The notes beneath the pieces are model-generated. The model was not told where the DNA came from. It ran no database searches and was given only the letters and a program-made list of their open reading frames with translations. From positions 1,054,001 through 1,118,000 of the forward strand of contig NZ_CP109150.1 in NCBI RefSeq assembly GCF_035920365.1: 64,000 nucleotides of DNA, read 5' to 3'. This document shows positions 52,782 to 61,898 of the stretch, in pieces. A program made the position numbers and the translations under genes. Source of the DNA: Micromonospora sp. NBC_01740. GTDB taxonomy: Bacteria > Actinomycetota > Actinomycetes > Mycobacteriales > Micromonosporaceae. The stretch's first letter is position 1. The number at the start of each line of letters is the position of its first letter.

Positions 52782-53738
52782 ATGCTCAGATCGGTCGCCG
52801 TCCTCGCCCTGGACCAGGTCGCCACGTTCGAGCTCGGGGTCCTCGCCGAGGTCTTCGGGACCGACCGCACCGCCGACGGGTTCCCCGACCACCGCTTCCA
52901 CGTGTGCAGCCCCGACGGGGCCCCGGTGCGCACCTCGTCGGGCTTCCACCTGACCCCGCACGCCGACCTCGGCCCGATGGAGGAGGCCGACCTGGTCGCC
53001 GTCCCGGCCCATCACGGCACCGTCGTGCCCGGCACGGTGCTCGCCGCGCTGCGCCGCGCCGCCGACCGGGGGGCGTACGTGTTCAGTGTCTGCTCCGGCG
53101 CGTTCGTGCTGGGCGAGGCCGGCCTGCTCGACGGCCGGGAGTGCACCACCCACTGGCGGTACGTCGACGAACTGCAACGCCGCCACCCGACCGCCAGGGT
53201 CCGCTGCAACTCGCTCTACGTGCAGGACGGCCGGCTGCTCACCAGCGCCGGCACGGCCGCCGGCATCGACGCCTGCCTGCACCTGATCCGCCAGGAGCAC
53301 GGCTCGGCGACGGCCACCCGGCTGGCCCGCCGGATGGTGGTGCCCCCGCACCGCGACGGCGGACAGGCGCAGTACATCGAGGCACCCATCCCCGAGACCC
53401 CCGAGGCGCCGACGCTGGAGCCGGTGCTGGAATGGCTGATGGGGCACCTGGACCGCCCGGTCACCGTCGACGAGCTGGCCGCGCGGGCGGAGATGTCGCC
53501 GCGCACGTTCGCCCGGCGGTTCCGCGCCGAGACCGGCACCACGCCGCACGACTGGCTGACCAACCAGCGGGTGCTGCTGGCCCGGCGGCTGCTGGAGGAG
53601 ACCGGGCTCAGCGTCGAGGCCGTCGCCGACCGGGCCGGCTTCGGCGACTCGGCGGCGCTGCGGCACCACTTCGCCCGCCGGGTCGGCGCCACGCCCCACA
53701 CCTACCGGACCACGTTCCGCGAACGCGTGGAGGCCTGA
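52782..53738 (+). CDS. GlxA-type AraC family transcriptional regulator
   Basis: A 318-residue regulator. The N-terminal DJ-1/PfpI-like domain (about 1-180) contains VFSVCSGAFVLGEAGLLDGRECTTHW with the nucleophile-elbow-like Cys. The C-terminal AraC domain has two helix-turn-helix motifs: VTVDELAARAEMSPRTFARRFRAETG and LSVEAVADRAGFGDSAALRHHFARRVGATPHTYR. Family members such as FtrA and GlxA sense small molecules. Ligand and targets are not evident. It is convergent with the gamma-glutamyltransferase gene, and both interrupt the otherwise conserved hpt-tilS order. Confidence 0.9.
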   Translation: MLRSVAVLALDQVATFELGVLAEVFGTDRTADGFPDHRFHVCSPDGAPVRTSSGFHLTPHADLGPMEEADLVAVPAHHGTVVPGTVLAALRRAADRGAYVFSVCSGAFVLGEAGLLDGRECTTHWRYVDELQRRHPTARVRCNSLYVQDGRLLTSAGTAAGIDACLHLIRQEHGSATATRLARRMVVPPHRDGGQAQYIEAPIPETPEAPTLEPVLEWLMGHLDRPVTVDELAARAEMSPRTFARRFRAETGTTPHDWLTNQRVLLARRLLEETGLSVEAVADRAGFGDSAALRHHFARRVGATPHTYRTTFRERVEA

Positions 53739-53804
53739 GCTCCGGACCCGCGACGTCGGACCGCGGCACCGGGAGCGGGGCCGACGGCACGCCCGGGGCT
53801 CCGG

Positions 53805-55445
53805 TCACCAGCCGAGCATCCCCCCGCCCACCCGGGGCTCCGAGCCGACGACGTAGCCGCCGTCCGGCAGTCGCCAGATCGCCTGCCCGTGCCCGAAGAC
53901 CCCCGGCTCCTCCGCGACGGCGATCTCGTGCCCCCGGGCCCGCAGCTCGTCGACCGCGGCCCGCCCCTCGGCAGTGGCGACCAGCTCCGACTCGACCAGC
54001 ACCGACCGGCCGGCGTGCCAGTACCAGCGCGGTGCGTCCAGCGCCGCCTGCGGGTCGAGCCCGCCGTCCAGGGTCGCCGAGACGAGCTGCACGTGCCCCT
54101 GCGGCTGCATGTGCCCGCCCATCACCCCGAACGGGCCCACCGGCCGCCCATCGCGGGTGAGGAAGCCGGGGATGATCGTGTGGTAGGGCCGCTTCGCCGG
54201 CCCCACCACGTTGGGGTGGGCGGGGTCGAGGCGGAACCCGAGCCCCCGGTTCTGCAGGGCGAAGCCGTGCCCGGGCAGCACCACGCGGGAGCCGAACGCC
54301 AGGTAGGTCGACTGGATCAGGCTGACCATCATGCCGCCGGCGTCGGCGGTGCAGAGATAGACCGTGCCGCCGCGCTCCGGGTCGCCGGCCGTCGGCTCCC
54401 CCGCCCGCTCGCTGATCAGCGCGCGGCGGGCCGCCGCGTACGCCGGCGAGAGCAGCGCCTCCGTCGGCACCGGCACCCGCTCCGGGTCGGCGACGTGGGC
54501 GTGCGCGTCGGCGAAGCCGAGCTTCATCGCCTCGATCTGCCGGTGCAGCCGCTCGGCGAGCGACAGCCCGGCGAGGTCGGCCCCGTCGAGGATGTGCAGC
54601 GCCAGCAGCGCCGCCAGGCCCTGCCCGTTGGGCGGCAACTCCCAGACCTCGTGGCCCCGGTAGCGGGCGGACACCGGGGTCACCCACGTCGAGGCGTGCC
54701 GGGCCAGGTCGTCGCCGGTGATCAGGCCGCCGGTGCGGGCCGCGTGCGCGGCCAGCGCCTCCGCGATCCCGCCCCGGTAGAAGTCCTCCGCCCCGGTGTC
54801 GGCGATCAGCCGCAGGGTCCGCGCCGCGTCCGGGTTGCGCCAGCGCTCCCCGGCCCGGGGCGCCCGGCCGCCGGGCGCGAACACGCGGTCGAACTCGGCG
54901 AACTCCGCGCCGGTCGGGCCGGGTGCGGCGAGCGCACGTGACCAGATCCCCGACACGCCGGGGGAGACCGGATGACCGTGCTCGGCGTAGCCGATCGCGT
55001 CGGCGAAGAGATCCGCGAAGGGCAGCGAGCCGAACCGGTCGTGCAGGTCGCGCCAACCGGCCGGGGCGCCGGGGACGGTCACCGGCAGCCAGCCCCGGGC
55101 GGGCATCGCCGGCCCGGCCCGCTGCGCGCCGCCCAGGGCGTCGACCGGGGCCGCGCCGGACCCCCCGGTCGCGGCGAGCACCAGCTCGCGGGTCAGGGCC
55201 GCCGGGGACCGGCCGGAGGCGTTGAGGCCGTGCAGCCGCTCGCCGTCCCAGACGATCGCGAACAGGTCACCGCCGATGTCGTTGGACGGGGGCTGCACCA
55301 CGGTCAGGGTGATCGCGGTGGCGAGGGCCGCGTCGACGGCGTTGCCGCCGCGTCGCAGCACGGCCAGGCCGGCCGCCGCGGCCAGCGGCTGGCTCGTCGC
55401 CACCGCGCCGTGCGGCGCGAAGAGCGGCTGTCGGGGGTACGCCAT
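53805..55445 (-). CDS. ggt: Gamma-glutamyltransferase family protein
   Basis: A 546-residue Ntn-hydrolase. The chain opens with VATSQPLAAAAGLAVLRRGGNAVDAALATAITLTVVQPPSNDIGGDLF, typical of the family. The self-cleavage site is Gly-Gly-Thr near residue 361 in GGTVYLCTADAGGMMVSLIQSTYLAFGS. FGVMGGHMQPQGHVQLVSATLDGGLDPQAALDAPRW follows. No signal peptide is seen, so it may be cytoplasmic or exported by another route. It could act on glutathione-like or other gamma-glutamyl compounds; actinomycetes use mycothiol, so the substrate is uncertain. Confidence 0.9.
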   Translation of the reverse strand: MAYPRQPLFAPHGAVATSQPLAAAAGLAVLRRGGNAVDAALATAITLTVVQPPSNDIGGDLFAIVWDGERLHGLNASGRSPAALTRELVLAATGGSGAAPVDALGGAQRAGPAMPARGWLPVTVPGAPAGWRDLHDRFGSLPFADLFADAIGYAEHGHPVSPGVSGIWSRALAAPGPTGAEFAEFDRVFAPGGRAPRAGERWRNPDAARTLRLIADTGAEDFYRGGIAEALAAHAARTGGLITGDDLARHASTWVTPVSARYRGHEVWELPPNGQGLAALLALHILDGADLAGLSLAERLHRQIEAMKLGFADAHAHVADPERVPVPTEALLSPAYAAARRALISERAGEPTAGDPERGGTVYLCTADAGGMMVSLIQSTYLAFGSRVVLPGHGFALQNRGLGFRLDPAHPNVVGPAKRPYHTIIPGFLTRDGRPVGPFGVMGGHMQPQGHVQLVSATLDGGLDPQAALDAPRWYWHAGRSVLVESELVATAEGRAAVDELRARGHEIAVAEEPGVFGHGQAIWRLPDGGYVVGSEPRVGGGMLGW

Positions 55446-55548
55446 GCGCCATGTCTACCGCCTCCCGGCGGATCCCGCGGCCCCGGAACCGGGCCCCGGG
55501 CCGACGGACCGGCGCCCGGGCCACGGGGTCACCGTCCGGCGGAGCGGA

Positions 55549-56541
55549 TCAGCGGGAGCCGATGGCGGCGAGCCGGCCGTCGCGGCGCAGCACCCGCAGC
55601 CCGCCCGGCAGGTGCGCCGCCCCCTGCCCCCGCCAGCCGGTCACCAGCGTGTCCAGCGCGGTCACGTGCCGGTGCGACAGGGCGGCGGGCGAGGCGCCCA
55701 ACTCCCGGGCCCAGGCGTGCAGCACCCGGCCGCGTACCGCCGGCGGGAGCTCGGCCAGCGCCCGCACCGCGAGCCCGCCGTCGGGATGGCGGACGTCGGC
55801 CAGCGCGGCGTCGGCCAGCTCGTCGAGGACGGCGTTGTCCGCCGCCACCAGCCGGGCGGTCCGGGCCAGGTTGTCCAGCACCCCCGGCCCGAGCGCGCGG
55901 ACCAGGGCGGGCAGCAGGTCGGCCCGGACCCGGGCCCGGGCGTACGACGGGTCGGCGTTGTGCGGGTCCTCCCAGGGGTTCAGCCCGAGCACCGCGCACG
56001 CCGTGCGGGTCTGCTCCCGGCCGACCTCCAGCAGCGGGCGCAGCAGCGGCACCCCGTCGAGGTCCCGTCGGGCGGGCATCCCGGCCAGCCCGCGCGGGCC
56101 GGCGCCCCGGGCGAGCGCGAGCAGCACGGTCTCCGCCTGGTCGTCGCGGGTGTGCCCGGTGAGCAGGGCCGTCGCCCCGAGCCGGCCGGCCACCTCGGCG
56201 AGCGCCAGGTAGCGCGCCTCCCGGGCGGCCGCCTCGGGCCCGCCCGGGCGCCCGGCCACCTCCACCCGCACCGACTCGACCGGGGCCAGGCCGACCTCGC
56301 GGGCCCAGGTCACCACCGCCGCGGCCCGCCGCGCCGAGCCCTCCTGGAGGCCGTGGTCGACCGTCACCAGGCCGGCGGCGCGACCCAGCCGAGGCGCCAC
56401 GAACGCGGTGGCGGCGGCCAGCGCGAGCGAGTCCGCGCCGCCCGAGCAGGCGACCAGCACCGGCCCTCTGGGCGGCAGGTCGGCCAGCGCCCGGCGGACC
56501 GCGACCCGGATCGCGGCCACCGGCGGGGCGAGCGCGGCCAC
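55549..56541 (-). CDS. tilS: tRNA(Ile)-lysidine synthase
   Basis: TilS modifies C34 of the tRNA-Ile CAU anticodon to lysidine. The 330-residue protein has the PP-loop ACSGGADSLALA (SGGADS at 33-38), VTVDHGLQEGSARRAAAVV, ALLTGHTRDDQAETVLLALARG and RPLLEVGREQTRTACAVLGLNPWEDP. The C-terminal tRNA-binding region is compact, as in mycobacterial TilS. It starts 10 nt after the DUF2342 gene on the same strand. The order with hpt is as in other actinobacteria. Confidence 0.95.
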   Translation of the reverse strand: MAALAPPVAAIRVAVRRALADLPPRGPVLVACSGGADSLALAAATAFVAPRLGRAAGLVTVDHGLQEGSARRAAAVVTWAREVGLAPVESVRVEVAGRPGGPEAAAREARYLALAEVAGRLGATALLTGHTRDDQAETVLLALARGAGPRGLAGMPARRDLDGVPLLRPLLEVGREQTRTACAVLGLNPWEDPHNADPSYARARVRADLLPALVRALGPGVLDNLARTARLVAADNAVLDELADAALADVRHPDGGLAVRALAELPPAVRGRVLHAWARELGASPAALSHRHVTALDTLVTGWRGQGAAHLPGGLRVLRRDGRLAAIGSR

Positions 56542-56551
56542 GGGCGTACGG

Positions 56552-57622
56552 TCAGCCGGCGGTCGGGGCCGGGCCGACCGGCCCGTGCACCCGCGCCACC
56601 CAGGCGTCCGGGTCTCCCAGCTCCTCCAGCCGGGGCAGGGTGAGCGGCGAGTCGAAGATCTTGTTGAAGCCCGCCATGCCTACCCGGTCCACGACGCCGT
56701 GCACGAACTTGCGGCCCTCGGCGTACTGACGCATCTTGACCTCGATGCCGAGCAGCCGGCGGATGGCCTTCTCCAGCGGGTTGCCGGCCTCCCGGCGCCG
56801 GTTGAACGCCGCCCGGATCCGATCCACGCTCGGGACGACCTGCGGGCCGACGCCGTCCATGACGAACTCGGCGTGCCCCTCCAGCAGGGTCATCAGCGCG
56901 GTGAGCCGGTCCAGCACGGCCCGCTGCCCCGGGGTCTGGACGATGTCCAGCACGCTGGTGCGGCTCTCCGGGTCCTTCACCGCGTCCGAGAGCGTGGCGA
57001 CGCCCCGGCGCAGCCGCTCCAGCAGGTGCTCGCCGCCGCTGGACGACGCGTCCACGAAGGCCTGCACCTCGCTGAGGAAGTACGCCCGCATCCACGGCAC
57101 GGCGGTGAACTGGGTGCGGTGGGTCACCTCGTGCAGGCAGACCCAGAGCCGGAAGTCGCGCGGGTCGGCCCCGAGCTTGCGCTCCACCTCGACGATGTTC
57201 GGCGCGACCAGCAGCAACTGCCCCGGGTCGGCGGAGAAGACCTCGTACTGGCCGAGGACCCGGCCGGAGAGGTAGGCCAGCACGGTGCCGGCCTGCACGC
57301 CGGTGACCCGGGAGCCGATCGCCTCTGTCAGCGCGCTTGGCTGCTTGTCCTTGGTGAGCCGGCCGACCAGGGGGGTGATCACCTCGCGCAGCCCGGCGAT
57401 GTTGGTCGCCGCCCAGTCCCGCCGGTCCACCACCCGCACGGGCGGGTGCGACACCTGCGAGCGGAGACCCGTGTAGTCCGCGACGTGCCCCGCCGCCTCG
57501 TCGGTCAACCGCCGCAGGTCACTGACCACGTCGGTGGCCTCGGTGTACGAAACCCGGGGGCCCGACTTGCTCAGCGCCCCCGCGGTCGCGGCGGCCAGAT
57601 CCCAGTCCACGAACTGCGCCAT
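56552..57622 (-). CDS. DUF2342 zinc-metalloprotease-like protein (F420-associated family)
   Basis: A 356-residue protein of the DUF2342 family, annotated in actinobacteria as coenzyme F420 biosynthesis-associated or zinc-dependent peptidase. It has FVDWDLAAATAGAL at the start and a metalloprotease motif HEVTH (His164, Glu165, His168) in LWVCLHEVTHRTQFTAVPWM. Later segments SVLDIVQTPGQRAVLDRLTALMTLLEGHAEFVMDGVG are family-typical. It occupies the Rv3626c position between tilS and the carboxypeptidase gene. No signal peptide. Substrate is unknown. Confidence 0.88.
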   Translation of the reverse strand: MAQFVDWDLAAATAGALSKSGPRVSYTEATDVVSDLRRLTDEAAGHVADYTGLRSQVSHPPVRVVDRRDWAATNIAGLREVITPLVGRLTKDKQPSALTEAIGSRVTGVQAGTVLAYLSGRVLGQYEVFSADPGQLLLVAPNIVEVERKLGADPRDFRLWVCLHEVTHRTQFTAVPWMRAYFLSEVQAFVDASSSGGEHLLERLRRGVATLSDAVKDPESRTSVLDIVQTPGQRAVLDRLTALMTLLEGHAEFVMDGVGPQVVPSVDRIRAAFNRRREAGNPLEKAIRRLLGIEVKMRQYAEGRKFVHGVVDRVGMAGFNKIFDSPLTLPRLEELGDPDAWVARVHGPVGPAPTAG

Positions 57623-57806
57623 GCACCCCACCGTACCCGCGCCGCGACACCCCGGCCCGGGCTCGCGCCCGGCGAGCGACGCCCGTCCCGCCCGACGCGG
57701 TCCCCGTCCGGCCCCGGCACTACGTGACGCCGATCCCGCCCAGGCCCGGCGCACGTCGCCGGTCCCGTCCAGGCCGGCGTGCGGCACCCGTCCCGCCCGG
57801 CGGCGG

Positions 57807-59699
57807 TCAGCGGCAGCCGCAGCCGGCCAGGGCGGCGCCGATCTGGTCCAGCGCCCCCCGGGCGGCCGTCAGCCCGTCGGGGGGCACCGCGTCGGTGAGC
57901 ACGGCGAAGGTGAGCAGCCGACCGTCGGCAGTGCTGACCAGGCCGGCGACGGCGTGCACCTTGGTCAAGGTACCGGTCTTGGCCCGGACCACCCCGGCGC
58001 CGGCCTTCGTCGCCGCCGTCTCGTAGCGGTCGGCGAGGGTGCCGGACCAGTCGGCGACGGGCAGGCCGCCGAAGATCGCGGCCAGCTCGGGGCGGCTGCC
58101 GTCGCCGGCGAGCGCGATCAGGTCGGTAAGCAGCGAGGGGCTGATCCGGTTGCTGCGCGACAGGCCACTACCGTCGGCGAGGGTGAGTTCGTCGGCCGGC
58201 AGGCCGAGCTCCCCGGCCACGGCGTCCATCGCCGCCCCGGCGCCGGCGAACGAGGCCGGCTGGTTGCGGGCCAACGCGACCTGCCGGGCCAGCGCCTCGG
58301 CGACGATGTTGTCGCTGTCGCTGATCATGATGTCGACCAGCCGGACCATCGGCAGCGACTCCACCCTGCCCAGCTCCGCGCCGGGCCCCGGGGCGGCCGC
58401 GGGGGTGGTGCCCGCGTCGGCAGCGGGGGTGGAGCCGGCGGGGGCGGTGCCGCGGGCAACCGCACCGGCCGGCACGCCGAGCAGCCTGGCGAAGGCCCTG
58501 CCGGCCGCGAGGTCGGGCTGGGACACCCGCTCGGCCCAGTGGTTGCCGGCCGCCTCGTCCTTCTTCGCGCGGGTCACGTCGCTGCGGGCCCCGTCGGTCA
58601 TCAGCGCCGAGATCGCCCCGCCGTAGCCGCCGGTGGGGATGTCGTCGTCCCAGCCCGGCTCGAAGAGCGGACCGGAGTAGAGCGACGAGTCGACCGTCAC
58701 CTTCGTCGGCTTCGTGCCGGCGAGGGCGTCCCGCACCTGGTTGGCGAGGTCGTCCAGGCGAGCCGCGCCCGGGTAGAAGCCGTTCTTGTCGACCGCCAGC
58801 GTGGGGTCCCCGCCGCCGACGATCACCACCTCGCCCGGGGACGCGCCGGCCACCGCCCGGGTCGGGATGCGGTACGCCGGACCACGCGCGGCGAGCACCG
58901 TGACCCCGGTGACCAGCTTGGTCACCGAGGCGGGCACCGTGCCGTCGTCCTCGCCCCGGCCGAAGAGCGGCTGGCCGGTGGTCACGTCGGCCACCGAGAC
59001 GTGGACCCGGTCGCCGAGGGCGGGCACGCCGACGAGGGGGGCGAGCGCGGCGCGTACACCCTCGGGGGTGGGCATCGGGGCGTTCGCGTCCGCGCCGGCC
59101 AGCACCGCCACGGGCGCCGGTTCCGCCGCCGTCTCGGCGGCCCCCCGCTCGGCGGGCTCGGTGCCCAGCCAGTCCGCCACCGGTCCCGGACGGACCACGG
59201 CGATCCCGACGGCGGCCAGCACCAGCACGAGCACCGCAGCCAGCACGACGGGCAGGGTCCGGCGGCGGCGAGAGGCCGGCGCGGGCGACACGGCGGGGCC
59301 GTCCGGGCCGCCGGGGCCGGATGGACCGCCGGGGCCGGATGGACCGCTGGCGGGTCGGTTCGCGGCGGCGGCCCAGAGGTCGGTCGAGCCCGACGAGGCA
59401 TCCGGACCGGCCGCGCCGGTCGGGCCCGTTGCGCCGGGCTGGCCGCCCGGGGCGCCCGGACCGGCCGAGGCACCGGGACCCGTCGGACCGTCAGGACCGG
59501 TCATGGCGTCGGCACCGGCCGGGGCGTCGTTGCCCGGGGACGGGACCCGCGTCAGGGCAGGGTCGCCCGGGGACGCGGGCGGGTGGGGAAGATAGGCGTC
59601 GGGCACCGGGAACCGCCCGGTCGCCTCGCCGGAAGCAGATCCCCCGGTACCCCGTCCAGCGTCGGCATCCGGACGGTAGTGTGAATCTTCCCTCCCCAC
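57807..59699 (-). CDS. dacB: D-alanyl-D-alanine carboxypeptidase (PBP4-type, S13) with collagen-like N-terminus
   Basis: A 630-residue penicillin-binding protein. Catalytic motifs: SVTK (258-261), SDSDN, and KTGT near 577, with the large insert typical of S13 enzymes. A single helix at 149-168 anchors it in the membrane with the catalytic domain outside. The first 140 residues are cytoplasmic and include Gly-X-Y collagen-like runs (about 67-100 and 119-136, such as GPSGPGGPSGPGGPDGP). GTG 59699 has GAGGAGGGGG upstream. It lies between the DUF2342 gene and ppa, matching Rv3627c. A Pro/Ala-rich insert near residue 420 is unusual. Confidence 0.92.
   Translation of the reverse strand: MGREDSHYRPDADAGRGTGGSASGEATGRFPVPDAYLPHPPASPGDPALTRVPSPGNDAPAGADAMTGPDGPTGPGASAGPGAPGGQPGATGPTGAAGPDASSGSTDLWAAAANRPASGPSGPGGPSGPGGPDGPAVSPAPASRRRRTLPVVLAAVLVLVLAAVGIAVVRPGPVADWLGTEPAERGAAETAAEPAPVAVLAGADANAPMPTPEGVRAALAPLVGVPALGDRVHVSVADVTTGQPLFGRGEDDGTVPASVTKLVTGVTVLAARGPAYRIPTRAVAGASPGEVVIVGGGDPTLAVDKNGFYPGAARLDDLANQVRDALAGTKPTKVTVDSSLYSGPLFEPGWDDDIPTGGYGGAISALMTDGARSDVTRAKKDEAAGNHWAERVSQPDLAAGRAFARLLGVPAGAVARGTAPAGSTPAADAGTTPAAAPGPGAELGRVESLPMVRLVDIMISDSDNIVAEALARQVALARNQPASFAGAGAAMDAVAGELGLPADELTLADGSGLSRSNRISPSLLTDLIALAGDGSRPELAAIFGGLPVADWSGTLADRYETAATKAGAGVVRAKTGTLTKVHAVAGLVSTADGRLLTFAVLTDAVPPDGLTAARGALDQIGAALAGCGCR
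59284..59345. repeat. Tandem 18-bp repeats in the carboxypeptidase gene
   Basis: Units of the form CCGCCGGGGCCGGATGGA recur in tandem and encode the collagen-like GPSGPG/GPDGP runs on the minus strand. Confidence 0.7.
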
Positions 59700-59855
59700 G
59701 GCCCCCTCCTCGCCCCGTGAAAATCTGCTTGGGTGACACTACTTCGGTCCGAACACTATGCGGCGGCCGGAGCCCGCGGGTGGGCATTCACCCGTGCGGG
59801 AGCGGCGTGCCGCTGGTTTCCGTTGGCCAGCGTGGGCAAACGAGGGAGCGTGCAG

Positions 59856-60362
59856 ATGGATTTCGACGTGACGGTTGAGATCCCCAAGGGTCACCGCAAC
59901 AAGTACGAGGTCGACCACGCGACCGGCCGGATCCGGCTGGACCGTACCCTCTTCACCTCCACGCAGTACCCGGCCGACTACGGCTTCATCGAGGGGACAC
60001 TGGGCGAGGACGGCGACCCGCTGGACGCGCTCGTGCTGGTCCCCGAGCCCACCTTCCCGGGCTGCCTGATCCGGTGCCGCACCATCGGCATGTTCCGGAT
60101 GACGGACGAGAAGGGCGGCGACGACAAGGTCCTCTGCGTGCCCTACGAGGACCCGCGCCAGGAGCACCTGCGCGACATCCACCACCTCGGCGAGTTCGAC
60201 CGGCTGGAGATCCAGCACTTCTTCGAGGTCTACAAGGACCTGGAGCCCGGCAAGTCGGTCGAGGGCGCCACGTGGGTGGGGCGGATCGAGGCCGAGGCGG
60301 AGATCGTGGCGTCGTACCAGCGCGCCCGGGACGCCGAGGCGCGCGGCGAGTCCACGCACTGA
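59856..60362 (+). CDS. ppa: Inorganic pyrophosphatase
   Basis: A 168-residue family I soluble pyrophosphatase that hydrolyses PPi with Mg2+. It shows [60 protein letters not shown] with the catalytic Asp cluster (DGDPLDAL), and [16 protein letters not shown] 59856 has GAGGGAG 7 nt upstream. It is divergent from the carboxypeptidase gene, as in M. tuberculosis Rv3627c-Rv3628, and convergent with eccD. Confidence 0.97.
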   Translation: MDFDVTVEIPKGHRNKYEVDHATGRIRLDRTLFTSTQYPADYGFIEGTLGEDGDPLDALVLVPEPTFPGCLIRCRTIGMFRMTDEKGGDDKVLCVPYEDPRQEHLRDIHHLGEFDRLEIQHFFEVYKDLEPGKSVEGATWVGRIEAEAEIVASYQRARDAEARGESTH

Positions 60363-60379
60363 CCCGGCACAGACCACCG

Positions 60380-60421
60380 ACGGGCCCGGGGGCCGCTCAG
60401 CCGAGCAGCCCCCGGGCCCGT
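60380..60421. terminator. Bidirectional terminator, ppa / eccD
   Basis: ACGGGCCCGGGGGC (60380-60393) pairs perfectly with GCCCCCGGGCCCGT (60408-60421). The right arm overlaps the last codons of eccD, so the hairpin serves both convergent genes. Confidence 0.75.
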
Positions 60422-61797
60422 TCGTACAGGTCGAGCACCGCGCAGGCGACGGGCACCACCGACACCACCAGGGCGGTGTCGGCCAGGTCCGCGATCCGGC
60501 CGACGTACGGGGAGACCGGGCGGCGGGCGTACGTGGTGCCGGCGACCACCGCCACCAGGGCCAGCGCCAGCCCGCCGACGACCAGCGTGAGGCGGCCGGT
60601 CGGGCCGGAGCGCCCGACGAGCACGGCGCCCAGCACGGCGTACCCGGCGAGGCCGGCGACGACGGTCGGCACCCGATGGCGCAGGGACACGAACAGCCGG
60701 GAGCGGAGCAACAGCACGGCCGCGGCCACCGCCACCAGCAGCCGGCCGGCCGTCCCGCCGGAGAGGCCCAGCACCACCGCGGCGGCGACCGCCAGCACGG
60801 CGTGCCCGAGCAGCATCCCGGTGAGCATCTCCTCGGTGCGGGCCACCGCCGCGTAGACCCGGTCCCGGTCCGGCAGGTCGCGGACCCGGTCGGCGTCGCC
60901 CGGCTCGCCGGTGGGCAGGGTGATCGGGGGCAGCGGCACCTTCCCGAGCCGGATGGCCAGCAGCGGCACCGCCCCCACGGCGAAGACCAGCACGCAGAGC
61001 AGAATCGCCGCCGTGCCGGCCGGGCTGAGCAGCAGTCCGCCGAGGGCCGCCAGCGCGCCCACGAACCCGGCGGTGGCGCCCGCCACGAAGACCCGCAGCC
61101 GGGTGGCGACGCCGACCAGCCCGAGCACCGACACCAGCAGCAGCGCCACCGACCCGGCGAGCAGCTCGGGCGCGCCGACCCAGCGCAGCCCCGGGACCGG
61201 CCCGACCGGATCGCCGGAGCTGACCGCCAGGGCGCCCGCCGCCGCCGCGTACGGCAGGGCGTAGCCGCCCAGGGTCGCGCCGGCGGCCCCGTCCGCGTGG
61301 GCGCGGGACGCCACCACCCCGGCGAGGGTGAGCAGGAGCGCCACCACGGCGGCGGCCGGCCAGGCCGACCCGTACGCCGGACCGCCGGCCGTCACGGCGA
61401 GCAGCCCGACGGCCAGCGGCACGGCGGCCCCGGCGAGGGCGGCGGCCCGGGTGGCGGCGGGTGACCACGCCCCGCCGCGCCGCCGGGCGCCGTCGGCGAT
61501 CGCCTCGACCACGTCGTCGTACTCCAGCTCGGGCCACTGCGCGCGGGCCGGCACGAGGTGCAGCACCTCGCCGTCGCGGACCCCCTGCGGCAGCAGGGCC
61601 TGGGCGGTGGTCAGCACCGCGCCGTCGGTGCGCCGCAGCACCCAGCCGCCGTGCCGCTCGCCGTCGTCGGCGAGCCCCTCGCCGGCGTGCCGCAGCACCT
61701 CGGGCAGCAGCTCGGCCAGGGGCACCTGCTCGGGCAGTGCGACGTCGACCCGCCGCTGGGGGGCGCTGATGGTGACCCGGGCCAGCCCGATCGTCAT
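60397..61797 (-). CDS. eccD: Type VII secretion integral membrane protein EccD
   Basis: EccD forms the membrane pore of ESX (type VII) systems. The 466-residue protein has an N-terminal ubiquitin-like domain (about 1-85; VTISAPQRRVDVALPEQVPLAELLPEVL and DGEVLHLVPARAQWPELEYDDVVEAIAD), then about eleven hydrophobic helices, ending ARGLLG. It is divergent from eccC with 101 bp between them, so both can be fired from one intergenic region. Substrate WXG100 genes are not in the visible part. Confidence 0.93.
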   Translation of the reverse strand: MTIGLARVTISAPQRRVDVALPEQVPLAELLPEVLRHAGEGLADDGERHGGWVLRRTDGAVLTTAQALLPQGVRDGEVLHLVPARAQWPELEYDDVVEAIADGARRRGGAWSPAATRAAALAGAAVPLAVGLLAVTAGGPAYGSAWPAAAVVALLLTLAGVVASRAHADGAAGATLGGYALPYAAAAGALAVSSGDPVGPVPGLRWVGAPELLAGSVALLLVSVLGLVGVATRLRVFVAGATAGFVGALAALGGLLLSPAGTAAILLCVLVFAVGAVPLLAIRLGKVPLPPITLPTGEPGDADRVRDLPDRDRVYAAVARTEEMLTGMLLGHAVLAVAAAVVLGLSGGTAGRLLVAVAAAVLLLRSRLFVSLRHRVPTVVAGLAGYAVLGAVLVGRSGPTGRLTLVVGGLALALVAVVAGTTYARRPVSPYVGRIADLADTALVVSVVPVACAVLDLYERARGLLG

Positions 61798-61898
61798 CGA
61801 CTGATCTCCATGTTCGGCGGGATTGGTGGCTGCGCGGACGACAGGACTTTACCTACCATGAGCCAGGCTCGGGTTACCGAGCGCTGTCAGGAGGTCGA

